Shown in pieces: positions 46,126 to 57,140 of a stretch of 64,000 bases of DNA. The stretch's first letter is position 1, and the number at the start of each line of letters is the position of its first letter. The translations under genes and the position numbers were made by a program. This DNA is from Sesamum alatum (lineage: Eukaryota; Streptophyta; Magnoliopsida; Lamiales; Pedaliaceae), in NCBI GenBank assembly GCA_034509735.1, contig JACGWO010000012.1, forward strand, positions 3,720,001 through 3,784,000. The letters are read 5' to 3'. A model generated the notes under the pieces. It was not told the origin of the DNA and did not search any database. It saw only the letters and a list, made by a program, of their open reading frames with translations.

Positions 46126-47327
46126 TGGTGGCCCGTTGCAGTTACTGCAGGTAAAATTAAATATTTATATTTCTCATTAACTAACTTATTGCAATATTTT
46201 ATTTTTGACACAAGCTTATTATTTTACAGATTTGGGCTTGGTCGCGTATCACACCAATAACACCCGGTCTTGGTGATGAACGTGTAACGATGGGGCCAAT
46301 ACAAACTTATAATAATCGGCTCTTTCCAATACCACCGTATGGTGCAACGTGGAACAAAAAACACAACTTCACCCGCACTGTATGGTGGACTGTCCGGGTA
46401 TTTAGAGATATGCTAGATAGCATGACGGCTGATCAGGTAAACAAGACTCATTATTATGCATATTTATTTATGAATATTAATTATCCACTAATTTAACATA
46501 TTTGCTTTTATTTCGATTTCTTTGGCGGCCGTACGACATGAATTTGGAGAACATTCTAGCCTACTTAGATGAGTTCAACCCCCAGTTGTGGACATCAATA
46601 TGTCCCCTAATATTTTATGCCATTGTTGAAATGCATCATCCCGAACGGGTACTTCGTCAATTCGGAATGAGGCAAGACATTCCACAGGGTACAGACAGTC
46701 GGGAATTCAACCTCCATAACATTTCCCGTAGAGCACGTGAGCTTTGCAAATGCATCAGCGGTTTATTATCGGAATGATTGAACTTCGTGAAATACTTTCT
46801 CATTTTTTGGGGATAATCAGCCCGAACAACAAGCAACGCCACATGATAATGCTCCGTCTACGTCCCACAGACAAAGGAGAAGCAGTAGTAGAATGTCTAC
46901 AAGTTCACTTAGAGGTGATGATACTATTAGGACAGATATAGCTGGTCCATCCACAGTGCATACACCTCTAAATGTATATGAAGATTGCTACGTTCCTCAA
47001 CCGCCCCAACAAAGTGATTGGTTTGATTCAGCTTCATACATGCCAAGCCAACAACCTTATTATGGACAGGTTGATCTTGACCTTGGGCTTGACACGAGTC
47101 AAACATATGCACCAGAATATAACATCTCACCAATTCCATTTCCAGCATTTGGTGCATATCGTGATTATGGAGAGTCTAGTTCTGCAACATCATCAAGTCG
47201 GTTGCATATGAATGCAGATAATGATGATAATGTTGAAGATGAACCAATACAAAATATAGATGAAGAAATAAGAAGACCTCGACGCCAACGGCACCGACGC
47301 ACTTGTGGGACGGGCGGTCATTTTTAA
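46126..47327 (+). pseudogene. Plant-mobile-domain (PMD) protein, 5'-truncated
   Basis: The exon at 46230-46436 gives WAWSRITPITPGLGDERVTM and WNKKHNFTRTVWWTVRVFRD. The next exon (from about 46517) gives FLWRPYDMNLENILAYLDEF, IFYAIVEMHHPERVLRQFGM. The final part (46893-47327) is a polar tail ending RRTCGTGGHF. This is the C-terminal part of the PMD found in MAIN-type host proteins and in transposons, often annotated as phosphatase-7 long-form homologue. Its biochemical role is not established. The N-terminal half is missing, a frameshift lies near 46770, and the acceptor before FLWRPYD reads TTTCGA instead of TTTCAG. It stands head-to-head with the transposase. Confidence 0.85.
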
Positions 47328-47428
47328 GAATTGTAATGATTATAATTAATTTTTAAAATTATATTTTTTAATTGAAATATAATTGTTTTGATGTAATTAT
47401 TTTTTTTACATTTATATGCGTAGTAGGC

Positions 47429-47429
<1 letters not shown>

Positions 47430-47498
<69 letters not shown>
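47430..47498 (+). repeat. (AAT)n microsatellite beside right MULE1 arm
   Basis: About 23 AAT units. It is the inverted counterpart of the (ATT)n tract at 43341. Confidence 0.97.
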
Positions 47499-47500
<2 letters not shown>

Positions 47501-47515
47501 TAAAAAAAAAAGTAG

Positions 47516-47659
47516 AAGTCGAACCCTCAGAGTTCGACTTTATATGATTGAAGTCGAACTCCTTGAGTTCGAGTCGAACTCAAGGAGTTCGACTTCAAGA
47601 ATTTAAAAAATAAAATAAAATTTCGGTAAAAGTTGAACTCAGAGAGTTCGACTTTTACC
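47516..47659. repeat. Palindrome cluster in right arm of MULE1
   Basis: Three hairpin blocks: AAGTCGAACCC..GAGTTCGACTT (47516-47540); a perfect 47-bp palindrome with 23-bp arms around one G (47550-47596), each arm itself a GTCGAACTC/GAGTTCGAC hairpin; and GGTAAAAGTTGAACTC..GAGTTCGACTTTTACC (47625-47659). The left arm has only one such hairpin. Confidence 0.95.
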
Positions 47660-48047
47660 AATTATGTTATATATATTATATTATAGGGAAATTTTTTTTT
47701 TGGTCCTTTAACTTTGCCACCAATTAATTTTAGTCCTCTAACTTTCATAGTTATCAATTTAAAGCCATTAATTTGCAAAAATGTGTCAATGTCGTCCTTC
47801 GGCGTACTTTTCTGGCAAATGTTGCCGGTAAATAGCATGTGCAAGGCACATGCTATTTAATTTGGGGGATTTTACTCCCATGTGGTACTATTGGTTGACA
47901 TGGCATTTGACTTGAACCTTTTTGGAGGGAAAAATGTTAGTTTTCCCTCCAAACTTATTTCCCAACTAACAAAAAGGGCCATTTCTCCATATTTTCCTTT
48001 CATTTCACCTCCATACTTGTCTTCTTCCCCTCCTACCCGTTTTCAAC

Positions 48048-48472
48048 ATGTCAACCATGGAAGGGCCACTTTTCTGCTACTGTGGGCAGAGAGCATTGGT
48101 GAGGACTTCTTGGACAAACGAGAACCCAGGAAGGAGGTTCCATTCTTGCAAAGATTACAAGGTAATTTCTCTCACTTTTTTTCTTCTATTTTCGGTTTTC
48201 TTGGAAGATTTTCTGAAAATTTTTGCCCTTTTCGAGCTCTTGTGTAGAGAGAAGGGTGTAGATTTTTTGCTTGGGAAGATCCACCCATGTGTGCACGGGC
48301 CAAGATTGTGATCCCTGGATTGCTAGCAAAATGTTCCCGGTATGAACGACAGATTGAAGAATTGAAGAAGGTTGAGGAGGACCTTGTTAAAATAAAGAGG
48401 CTATGTAGAAAATGGAAAATTGTTGCTCTATTTCTTTTGGTTGTTTTGTTATTTATGTACTGTTTTGTATAA
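48048..48472 (+). CDS. GRF zinc finger / coiled coil / transmembrane protein of MULE2
   Basis: Exon 1 (48048-48161), an 86-bp intron (GTAATT...TGTAG, 48162-48247) and exon 2 (48248-48472) give a 112-aa protein. Residues 9-47 form a GRF-type zinc finger: CYC at 10-12, NPGRRFHSC (Cys34), intron, then GCRFFAW (Cys42). A coiled coil follows (about 66-92, YERQIEELKKVEEDLVKIK), and a C-terminal helix (96-112, IVALFLLVVLLFMYCFV) would anchor it as a tail-anchored membrane protein. The ATG lies about 250 bp inside the left inverted repeat. It faces the transposase. GRF modules are known to bind single-stranded nucleic acid in other proteins. The role here is unknown, and mudrB-like accessory function is inference. 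The frame is intact. Confidence 0.85.
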
Positions 48473-48641
48473 GAAATATTGATGGATTGGTGTTATTTCT
48501 GTACTGCTTTGTACTCTTTTCTTGTTATTTTGTCAACAAATGCTCACTGTTTGCAGAAAATACAAGCACCAACACAAGATAAATAAAATAGAACACATAC
48601 ACCAACAATTGACATAAAACATAAAGAGTAGATGCATTGCA

Positions 48642-48835
48642 TTGGTTCAGTTATCCTGCTGCCTACTGCAAAAACTAGTGCCAAAAAGAGCCAAAAAATG
48701 TGGCATATTGTTAGTGTGTTCAGTTTTCCTGCTGCCTACTGCCAAAACTAGTGCAAAAAAGAGCCAAAAAATGTGGCATATTGTTAGTGTTTGCCTGCTG
48801 CCTACACTAGAGCAAAAAATATGGGATATTGTTTC
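48642..48835 (+). repeat. ~74-bp tandem repeat, ~2.7 copies
   Basis: The unit from TTCAGTTATCCTGCTGCCTAC to GTGGCATATTGTTAGTG is repeated with few changes, and a shortened third copy follows. It lies between the convergent 3' ends of the GRF and transposase genes, where terminator or polyadenylation signals would be expected. Confidence 0.9.
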
Positions 48836-48900
48836 TAAACCAACACATAGCATACACCAAAAGAACATTTCCTACTGCAACAACTACTGCTTCACATCTT

Positions 48901-51900
48901 CTACTTTCCCTTGTTCAACTGATTTACAGCATTTGAAAGATTAGCCATAGTGACAAATCTTTTCCCTCCTTTAACAATGGAAGGGGTTGATCCTGAACTC
49001 CCTTGCTCATTTGTTGACATTCCACCTCTTTCAGTATTGACAAAAGGAGCTGGTTCTTGAAGTTTTACCCCCTTTTGGCACTGTTGGAATTGTGCAAACA
49101 TAGTAGGTGCAGTTGCAGCTTGCTGTGGAGCCCTTTTGTTCTTCAGTTTTCTAATCAAAAGGGGTGCAGCTGGGACATGCCCCTATAATTGAAATAGAAT
49201 GTGTAATTGAAATAGCAAAGATACCAAGGTAAACTGTTGGAATTAAAAATTGAGTTCTTACACTTCTTGTTCTCTTGTGGATTACCACATCTGGTTCTTC
49301 AATGGCTGCCCTACATTTACTTCATACCTGTCAAGAACAATAAAAACAGATAATGAGTTGTGGTGCAACACTCAACAAACATAATGAAAATATATGGATG
49401 TATACCTGCAGTTTCTGTGGTGCAACACTTGGAGGGACTTGGCTTGAGGCATCTGGAATAGGCTCATTTGACACATTGTGACCTTGGATTCCTTTTCTTC
49501 TTACCTGTCAAGAACAATAAAAATAGATTAGTTAATCTGTTTTTCAAACTCAAATAGAATGTGTCAAATATGTATACCTGCAGTTTCTGTGGAGGGATAG
49601 GGTCATTTGACACTGATTTGCTAGGACAACCCCTAGCATTGTGACCCTGAATACCACATTTTCCACACTTCACTGTACTTTGTTGCCTTTTGATTTTGGA
49701 TGCCCCTTCCTTCATGATTGGACCACTTCTTCTTTTCCTCCTTTTTAGCATTGGCTCATCAACTTCAAGTCTCCTTGATTTGGGAGGCCTGCCCACCCTC
49801 TTAACAGTCTTTGGGGGCAATGGTGGACTGAATGCACTCTTCTTCCACTCTTGTCTGCCATTGATTGGCATTATGGCATGGTGATAGGCCTTCATATATG
49901 TTTGCACCCTGTAACATTGGTGTGTGTAGTTTTCTATGTTCTCTCCTTGACAAAAAATGGCACTCACAGCATGTTTACAGGGTATCCCACTCAGATCCCA
50001 TTTTCTACAACCACATGTCCCATTCTCAAGATCAACACTATATTGTGTTCCATCAAAACAAGTGATTTGATAATGCTTATCATCAGACTTAATGGGAATG
50101 CAATCACCAAGTTTTTCAATGTTCTTATCAATAATCTTCTGAATTTTAGGACACAATGTCCTCTTCCATCTTTTCAGTGCCCTGTCTCTGTTCACTTGAA
50201 GTCTTTTCATTAGATATTCCATTAGCCATTCAAGCATTGACAGTATTGGTTTGTCCCTTGCTTCTAGAATGTTGCTATTGAAGCATTCACATGCATTATT
50301 TAACAGAATATCACATCTAGGATAAGTAGAAAAGTGGGATCTGCTCCATTCTTTTGGATGTTTGTCATTAAACCATGCATAAGCCCCTTCATCCAAGTCA
50401 TTCAATTGTTGCATCCTTTGATTAAATTGATTAACTGTTGTAGCCCTGGCAGCTTTCCACAAGCCATTTTTGAAGGCCAATCCTCTAAAACCAAAAAGTT
50501 TAAAATTTGAGTGGAGGTGTCTAACACAAAACCTATGTTCTGCGTTAGGAAACAATTCTTGCAAAGCACCCACAAGTCCTTTCTGTTTATCTGACATGAA
50601 GGTGTACTTAGAATTTTCTTCAATGTGCAAATCCATTTTCAACAAAGTTAAAAACCAATCCCATATCTCTCTGTTCTCCCTCATCACCACAGCATAACAA
50701 ATGGGGAAAAAATTGTTGTTAGGGTCAATACCAACAGCAGCCAATAACACTCCCCCAAGTGGCCCCTTAAGGTGACACCCATCCACACAGATTACTGGTC
50801 TACACCCAGCCAAAAATTCATTCTCAGTGCATTCAGACATACATAAAATCTGTCAAACATACTTACCCCACCAGAATCATTAGTGCCCAAAATCACAGTT
50901 GATCCTGGATTACTTCTTTTAATTTCATCAGCATAATCCCACAACAATGCATATTGAGCACTGGGGCTGCCTTCAAGCATTAGCAATGCAAGTCTCCTTG
51001 CTCTTGCAGCTTGATTCCTAGATATATTGACCCTTACATCTTTTATGGCATCAATTCTGAATCCTTTAACCCCTCTTTTAGGATCACTTTTGAACTTATG
51101 CATGTATTTCTTGGACAACCAACTTGATTTCATGTTTCTGACATTAAATGAGATATTACATGTGTGTTCAGGGACATAATCCCTGATCTGAAAGGTGCAT
51201 TCACCTTTCAATCCACAAGCATGTATTCTCCATTGACAATCTTTGTCAAAGCACTTTGCATGCACTCTTTTTCTGTCATTTTTAGTAAACTTTATGTTCC
51301 TTTTGGTTTTAATTGCATGTGACTGGATTGCAGTTCTGAATTCTTCTTTAGTGCTGAAGATCATTCCCAACTCAAAATGAGGGTCAAATATGCAAGATGG
51401 GTTAAATACAGGGAATGATTCTCCCTTTTCCTCATCTGCATCAGAACCCTTATTGGAGTTCAATTCATCATCACTCCAAACTATGTTCTCATCCCCAGAC
51501 AAGTCCTCAAATTCAGTATCCTCAACTCTTAGGCCTTCTGCATCAGATTCTTCAACCCTTTCCTTACCCTTGTTGTTCCCATCTGTCTCTTTCACCACAT
51601 TCTCTACTAACTCCTCCCCTTCAAACACCAGGTCATCATTTTCAGCTCCCACATTACCCTCTTCATCCTTATCTTCATCCATTTTATATTCATATTCACT
51701 GTCTGAATCATCAAATGATTCACCCCTTGAAGAAGACTTATAATCATTCAGACCCCTCACAACTTCATCCCTATCAGACACATCACCCTCCTCAGCCAAT
51801 ATCTCCCCATTTATATATATATGAACCTCCTTCATATGATGAAATTTGACAAAGAATTCTTGTAGAGCTGTAGTTGAGGTGATTTCTTTCATAATTTTTT

Positions 51901-52532
51901 CTTCTTTTATGAAAAATGCATTCTGCCCTCTAATTCCCACATATTTGCTAACCTCATTCAAAGTCCCAAGCCCCACAACTTTGTAGTCTACGTGGTCAAA
52001 TTTATATGTTTGCCCTCCCACATATCCTGTTGTTGTCACACTCCCCCCATAATTAATAGTCATTGTAAGGAGCCCACTATTTATGGCTGGGAAAAGAAAA
52101 TAAAATAAAAAACAAAAAGTGGAAGAACAGACAAACAACAACAAAAAGAAAAAGTGTTACAAAGTGCACAAAAATTGTAATAAAAAAAGCCAACATTCAG
52201 CCAAGGGACCACATTATGAGAAAAACGCATACAATAAGGGACCACATGCTCATAAATTACAAAACATTGTACATAGCAGCACATGAATTTCCAGAAAACT
52301 GGTATTAAAAAATTCAAACTTGCACTTAATAAATTCAACCTTGCACTCCAGCAAATACAAACACATTCCAACACAGGGGACCACAACACTAAAGCTACTA
52401 AAATACAAACCCATTCACAACGGGGGACAAATATATAACTTAAAGTGAACGAAAAACAGAAAATGGGACCAGCATCTTACCGTAATCGGGGGGAGGATCG
52501 CCATTGAGGGATGGCTCACGCATCACCACCAT
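48901..52532 (-). CDS. MULE2 transposase (MuDR/MURA family), one frameshift
   Basis: Exon 1 (52532-52481, MVVMREPSLNGDPPPDY) is spliced over a 392-bp intron to exon 2 at 52086 in frame. Order: an N-terminal PB1-like part; a long acidic stretch; a Mutator DNA-binding domain (ELGMIFSTKEEFRTAIQSHA); CDWRIHA-type zinc residues; the DDE core with VICVDGCHLKGPLGG (Asp), FMSDKQKGLVGAL (Asp) and NACECFNSNILEARDKP (Glu); a SWIM finger CGCRKWDLSGIPCKH; and a CCHC knuckle CGKCGIQGHNARGC. Small 3' exons follow to about 48901, some apparently duplicated (49400-49520 resembles 49576-49660). One base is missing near 50825 (frames overlap at 50792-50840), just before NEFLAGCRP. If that is a sequencing error, the enzyme would be complete. 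Nuclear cut-and-paste transposase. Confidence 0.88.
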
Positions 52533-53013
52533 CTTTGCGCTCCTTTCGTAGCCTCCTCTCGCAAGAATAAACTCAAATCGTGGGGAAGGGATAGAAATTA
52601 GGGCTGCAGATTTTGGGGGAAAGGGTTCGAATGAATTAGGGATGTGTGTCCTTCAGTCTTCTTTTTCTTTTTCTGCCCGTTAGTGCCAGGTCATTGCCAC
52701 GTAAGTGCATAAATAAATAAAATATCCACGTGGATATACATGTGGATGGGTTGCCGGTCTTTTTAACCATATCAGCCTTTTCCGGTGAAAATTTCCCAAT
52801 TGAACGGAAAATTAGCAAGAAAACCCTAAATCGGTCCAAATTGACACATTTTTGCAAATTAATAGCTTTAAATTGATAACTGTGAAAGTTAGAGGACTAA
52901 AATTAATTGGTGGCAAAGTTAAAGGACCAAATTTTTTTTCCCTATATTATATTTATTTTTGTTATTTTTTATTTTCTTAATATTAAATAAATAAATAAAC
53001 CTATAATTTACCC

Positions 53014-54033
53014 TATATATATAATTAATATATCAATTATTAATTTAAATTTATAATATAACTATAATCGATTTATTAAAAACAAGAATACCATTAAATT
53101 ATTGGACGTTTAGACCCAATAACTTTAAAAATCTGGCCAAGTGAAGCATCAATGGGCCTAGTAATTAATGTAGACTTCGAATCAAGCCCATAGGCTGGAC
53201 TTTGAAGGAGAGAGTTTCCAACCCTGCGTAAAAGTGTTCAGCTTACAAGTGAGTCGGATCAGGTTTGATCAAATTAAAACTAATTACATGATAATTATAA
53301 TATATTTATAATATAATTATAATTAATTGAATTCGATCAACTTGGTTTGAGTATTTTTTTTAAAGTTATTGAATTTTTTTTACCAAACACATGTTATTAA
53401 TACCAAAGTACATTTTATAAATAAGTTTATACTTCGAAAGTACTCCCAAACACGTACAATATTTTTTCAAACTTTGATAAAAAAAAAATAAGGGTTTATA
53501 ATGTTAGAAATGTTAGGATCATAAACCCTTTTAAGGGAACAAAAAATCGAGTTTACAATCTAATTTTAAGATCTTAACAAACTCTCCATTATTTATCAAG
53601 TATCATATTGATTACGAAATTAATCAATTATCATATTGAGAGGATGTTTGTGTTTGAGAGGATGATTTCAAGAATTGTTATATAAACTTTTAGAACAAAA
53701 GTTGATAATTTGTAAACTTGGAAAGCATATTATCCTATAAATAAATTATAAAAATTCATAAATTTTTTAAATAAATTTAACCAAACCCCTTAAAAGTTAA
53801 TTATATATCAAAGAGCTAAAATCAGGAGATTGAGATGATGTGCAGACATAATTGAAAGAATCACAATTTTTCAGGAAATTACAAAGAAAATTCTCCCCAT
53901 ATGTTTAGCAAAAGATATTCCTAAAATGTTTGATTAATGAGAACACTCTTTTTCCAACTTGTCATTTTCAAAGTTCTTTCTTCTTTTTCTTTTTAAAGTT
54001 TTGCTTTTGAGATCTAAAGAAGTTATATATCTC
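53014..54033. other. AT-rich spacer
   Basis: No gene, RNA or named repeat could be supported. It contains many short A/T runs and one TGGGCCTAG-type word near 53152. Confidence 0.5.
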
Positions 54034-55512
54034 ACTACAAAAAAAAATTTGGAAGGAAAAATTAGAGCTGATTTAAATTAGTTTGGACGAGGCGTTGACT
54101 TTTGGAACGTGTTTTGTAACAGTAACCTACAAGTTCGTGCCGGTGAAGTTGGAAAAACTTGTAATGAAATTAATAAAGCCGTAGGAATTTTGGAGCGGCT
54201 TTTGTAACGATTTAATGAATTCATTATAAAAGTTGACCGATATACAAAATTTACTAAATTGATTTTCGAACGAACTTTGTAACTGCTTTTCGAACAATAT
54301 TATTTTAAATTTTTTATTTTTTTGCATTTTGAAATGGGTTGTGTAACACTATTTTTGTTGAATTTAATATTAATTTCTGAATTGCCAACAATTATTGCGA
54401 CATATTTTCAGATAGTTAAATTTGTAAATTTACATAGCTTTTGGAACGGGTTTTTTGTACCTCTTTTGGAGACACTTTTTTATGGCGATTTTCATGTTTA
54501 TATATCGTGAAATTGTGTCACTTAATATTTTGATTTTGATAATGTAACTTAATATTACTTATTATAATATTTTATTTGAATTTTAAGTTACAAAATTTAA
54601 TTATTTAAAAATTCTTAAATTTAGAATATTTAAATAAATTAAAATATAATTTAATATTAAATACACAATTAATAATATAATATATATTAATTTACAAATA
54701 ATATTGTAATACAACTTAAAACAAAAGGTGTCTAATCTAAACCGGGCTCCGCATCCTCAACGTCCTCATGTGCGTCGTGCTCTATGTCGAGGTTCTTTGT
54801 TGAAGGTTGGGATGGATTGACCATTGGAAGGATGGGTAGATGCATCATCATCTCCTCTATCCTCGCGACCTAATCCTCCAGTTGAATGGCGTATGTCTCT
54901 GGGTGTGCTGGTGACATTGTCGATGTCTGTGTCGAGGTCCTTTGTGATGGTCCCACAGCCAAGGTGTCGACCTTTATACCCAGACCAAAGACACGACCCT
55001 TGTTCTAGCCGCCAACTGTCAAGACCCAGAGCTGTTGCTCGGTAAGGTCCACCGAGCCTGCTGAAGAAGCTGGAGGATTTTGGCCAGGCCTATTGGTCCT
55101 CCAGCATCTTTTGGAAGATCTCCTGAGAAACAAAAAAATTAATTAGTAACTGAAGAGAAATTTAATTAGAACTAAAATTGAAACGAGTTTTCATTGTACC
55201 TATTGCCACCTGCTCTGCCCTCGAGCCGCTCTAGTTCTCGTCGTTTTTCTTCTTGTAGCATTTGAAGAAGAGCTCCACCTGCTTAGGCGGCCGACAGAGC
55301 TGTGTCTCCAGTGCAACAAAAGAAAAAAGTAATTAACAATCTAATTTTTGAAGTAAATATTAATTATTCATAATATATATTTTTTTAAAAAAAGCGTACC
55401 AATTTTCGTTTGTGCATCCCAATGGAGGATGATCCCTCGTGAGTACAATAGCCTCGACCGTCGCGTTGGACGCTCGACTGGCCTTATTCTTAGCGGACTC
55501 TTCCTTGAAATC
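54034..55512 (-). mobile_element. CACTA (En/Spm-like) element, 3' part, split by gypsy
   Basis: CACTACAAAAAAAAA at 54034 is a CACTA terminus. Next come about 450 bp of sequence with repeated TTTTGGAACG/TTTTGTAAC words typical of subterminal repeats, and then a minus-strand transposase remnant. The other terminus was not found beyond the gypsy insertion (after 60236), so the element's full extent is unknown. Confidence 0.65.
54720..55512 (-). pseudogene. Plant En/Spm Transposase_24-type protein, C-terminal fragment
   Basis: On the minus strand, FKEESAKNKASRASNATVEA and IVLTRDHPPLGCTNEN (55505-55400) are followed, after an intron-like AT-rich gap, by a Glu/Arg-rich segment (about 55310-55210). 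Another gap leads to LWVLTVGG, GRVFGLG, and a tail PETYAIQLED..VARIEEMMMHL ending near 54725. This order is typical of the Transposase_24 family encoded by CACTA elements, probably a TNPA-like DNA-binding accessory rather than the DDE enzyme. TAG codons occur in the tail and the 5' part is cut off by the gypsy LTR. Confidence 0.65.
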
Positions 55513-56041
55513 TGATCCGGGTGGCGGATAGCGATCCTTGATGACGTCTGTGCTTGATTGATCCGGGTAGCGGGTAGCGATCTTTGGTGACGTCTAAGTT
55601 AGCATCTCCACCTGTCACTTGGAAAGTAAGGGTATCTGAGAAGAGAGCAAACGTGAGTCTAGCCGGGATCGTCCCCAGTGAAGACCCTCCGATGCTTAAG
55701 TCAGCTCAAACTCGAGATGGCAAAATGCGATCTAAGTAGAATGATAGGTCGAATGGTATAAAAAATGTCTTACCATTAATGTGGTGGAACAAGAGTATTT
55801 ATAGAGCCAAGTGCGTGTACTTGCCTGGTCCACGTGGCGTCATCTCAAGGCTTCAGCTGTCAGAAGACCAAGGGTCTAGATCTTGGGTCCTCTTGTTCGG
55901 GTTTCGGGTCACGTATCCGGGTCGGGTCGCGGGTAGCGACCCGACTGTGTTGTACGCGGGTCATCAGGCCCATATGCAATTTTAACCTCTTTTTAAGGTT
56001 ATTTATGTCTTTTCAGCATATACAGGGTACTACCCCTATCA
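55513..56041 (-). repeat. Gypsy 3' LTR, complete
   Basis: Minus-strand start TGATAGGGGTAGTACCC, TATA box TATAAATA at 55803-55796, and end CCACCCGGATCA. The terminal part contains GGTAGCGATC-type short repeats (55518-55590). Confidence 0.85.
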
Positions 56042-56235
56042 TTAGTCCCCCACTTCTTTTAGTGCAAGTTATTGCACTGGAAGAAGTTGAACAGACATCA
56101 TGTGATCAGTTGCGTCTTCGTGCTATTATAACGATCTTCACATTTCTGATAACTTGAGAAGTCATTTGCCCATTTTGCTAAAACCTTCTACCTTGACCTC
56201 TCATAGCGGAGTTTAACTTGAACAAATCTTTCTGA

Positions 56236-57140
56236 GATAATAACGCGACCTCATGGGAGGAACGCGACCTTTTTGAGGATAAATCTCTTTTCAAATGATA
56301 ACGCGACCTCGGGGGAGGTACGCGACCTTGAAGATAAATCTTTTTAAGATAATAACGCGATCTTGCCGGAGGTACGCGATCTCGCGGGAGGTACGCAACC
56401 TTGAACATAAACTTTTCCAATCGTTTTAAGGTGATCTTTCACAGATCACTTAAAGATCATTTGGGACGATCTTTTTCAGATTGTTTTGAGATTATCTTTT
56501 GAGGTGATTTTTTTCAGATCATTTTGAAGTGATCTTTCACAGATCACTTGAGACGATCTTTTTTAGATCATTTTGTGGTGATCTTTCACAGATCACTTGA
56601 GACGATCTTTTTCAGATCGTTTTGAGATTTATCTTTGGAGGTGATCTTCACAGATCACTTGAGATGATATTTTTCAGATCATTTTGAGGTGATCTTTCAT
56701 ATATAACTTGAGATGATCTTTTCAGATCTTTTTGAGATTATCTTTTGAGGTGATCTTTTTCAGATCATTTTGAGGTGATCTTTCACAGATCACTTGAGAT
56801 GATATTTTTCAGATCATTTTGAGGTGATCTTTCATATATAACTTGAGATGATCTTTTCAGATCGTTTTGAGATTATCTTTTGAGGTGATCTTTTTCAGAT
56901 CATTTTGAGGTGATTTTTCACAGATCACTTGAGATGATCTTTTTCAGATCGTTTTGAGATGATCTTTCACAGATCACTTGAGACGATCTTTTTCAGGTGG
57001 TTTTGAGGTGATCTTTCAAAGATCACTTGAGACGATCTTTTTCAAATCGTTTTGAGGTTATCATTTGAGGTGATCTTTTTTCAGATCGTTTTGAGGTGAT
57101 CTTTCACAGATCAGTTGAGACGATCTTTTTCAGATAGTTT
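56236..57140 (-). repeat. GATC-rich minisatellite in gypsy 3' region
   Basis: It opens with an ACGCGACCT/ACGCGATCT repeat (56240-56402), then alternating GATCTTTCACAGATCACTTGA and GATCTTTTTCAGATCGTTTTGA half-units at a period of about 50 bp; eleven units were counted by eye. A 130-bp higher-order dimer (about 56641-56771) is repeated at 56772-56907. Each half-unit is bounded by GATCT and AGATC, so it is a small inverted repeat. Confidence 0.93.

Larger units (their letters stand above)
47686..52942. mobile_element. MULE2: near-complete Mutator-like element with exact TSD
   Basis: A 5257-bp element with terminal inverted repeats of about 100-115 bp (47686-47800 and 52830-52942; ends GGGAAATTTTTTTTTTGGTC and GACCAAATTTTTTTTCCC allowing one base slip). 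TATATTATA flanks both sides exactly (47677-47685 and 52943-52951). A transposase reads leftward from the right end and a GRF zinc-finger gene reads rightward from the left end, so they converge. It inserted into the right arm of MULE1. Only one frameshift is visible in the transposase, so it is recent. Confidence 0.95.
43213..53001. mobile_element. MULE1: Mutator-like element with transposase and PMD gene, split by MULE2
   Basis: The left end GGCTTATTTATTTATTTAAT pairs with the complement of the right end ATTAAATAAATAAATAAACC, and the identity continues for over 55 bp to the point where MULE2 interrupts the right arm. TATAATTTAC flanks both sides (43203-43212 and 53002-53011), a 9-10-bp TSD. 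Without MULE2 and one TSD copy it is about 4.5 kb. It carries a minus-strand MURA transposase and a divergently oriented plus-strand plant-mobile-domain gene, both broken. Each arm contains GAAGTCGAACTC palindromes and an (ATT)n tract. Confidence 0.9.
42958..53013. mobile_element. Family D MITE (copy 3) split by MULE1
   Basis: The left part (42958-43212) starts GGGTAAATTACAGTGACACC and ends ...ATATAATTTAC. After MULE1 comes a duplicated TATAATTTAC (53002-53011) and then CC, which completes the expected AATTTACCC end at 53013. Confidence 0.8.

Noticed and set aside
51390..51849. Plus-strand serine/proline-rich frames
   Set aside because: Antisense shadow of the acidic region of the MULE2 transposase.
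56178..57140. CRISPR-like array of regularly spaced repeats
   Set aside because: Plant nuclear context inside a gypsy element; 'spacers' are themselves repeats and there are no cas genes. It is a minisatellite.
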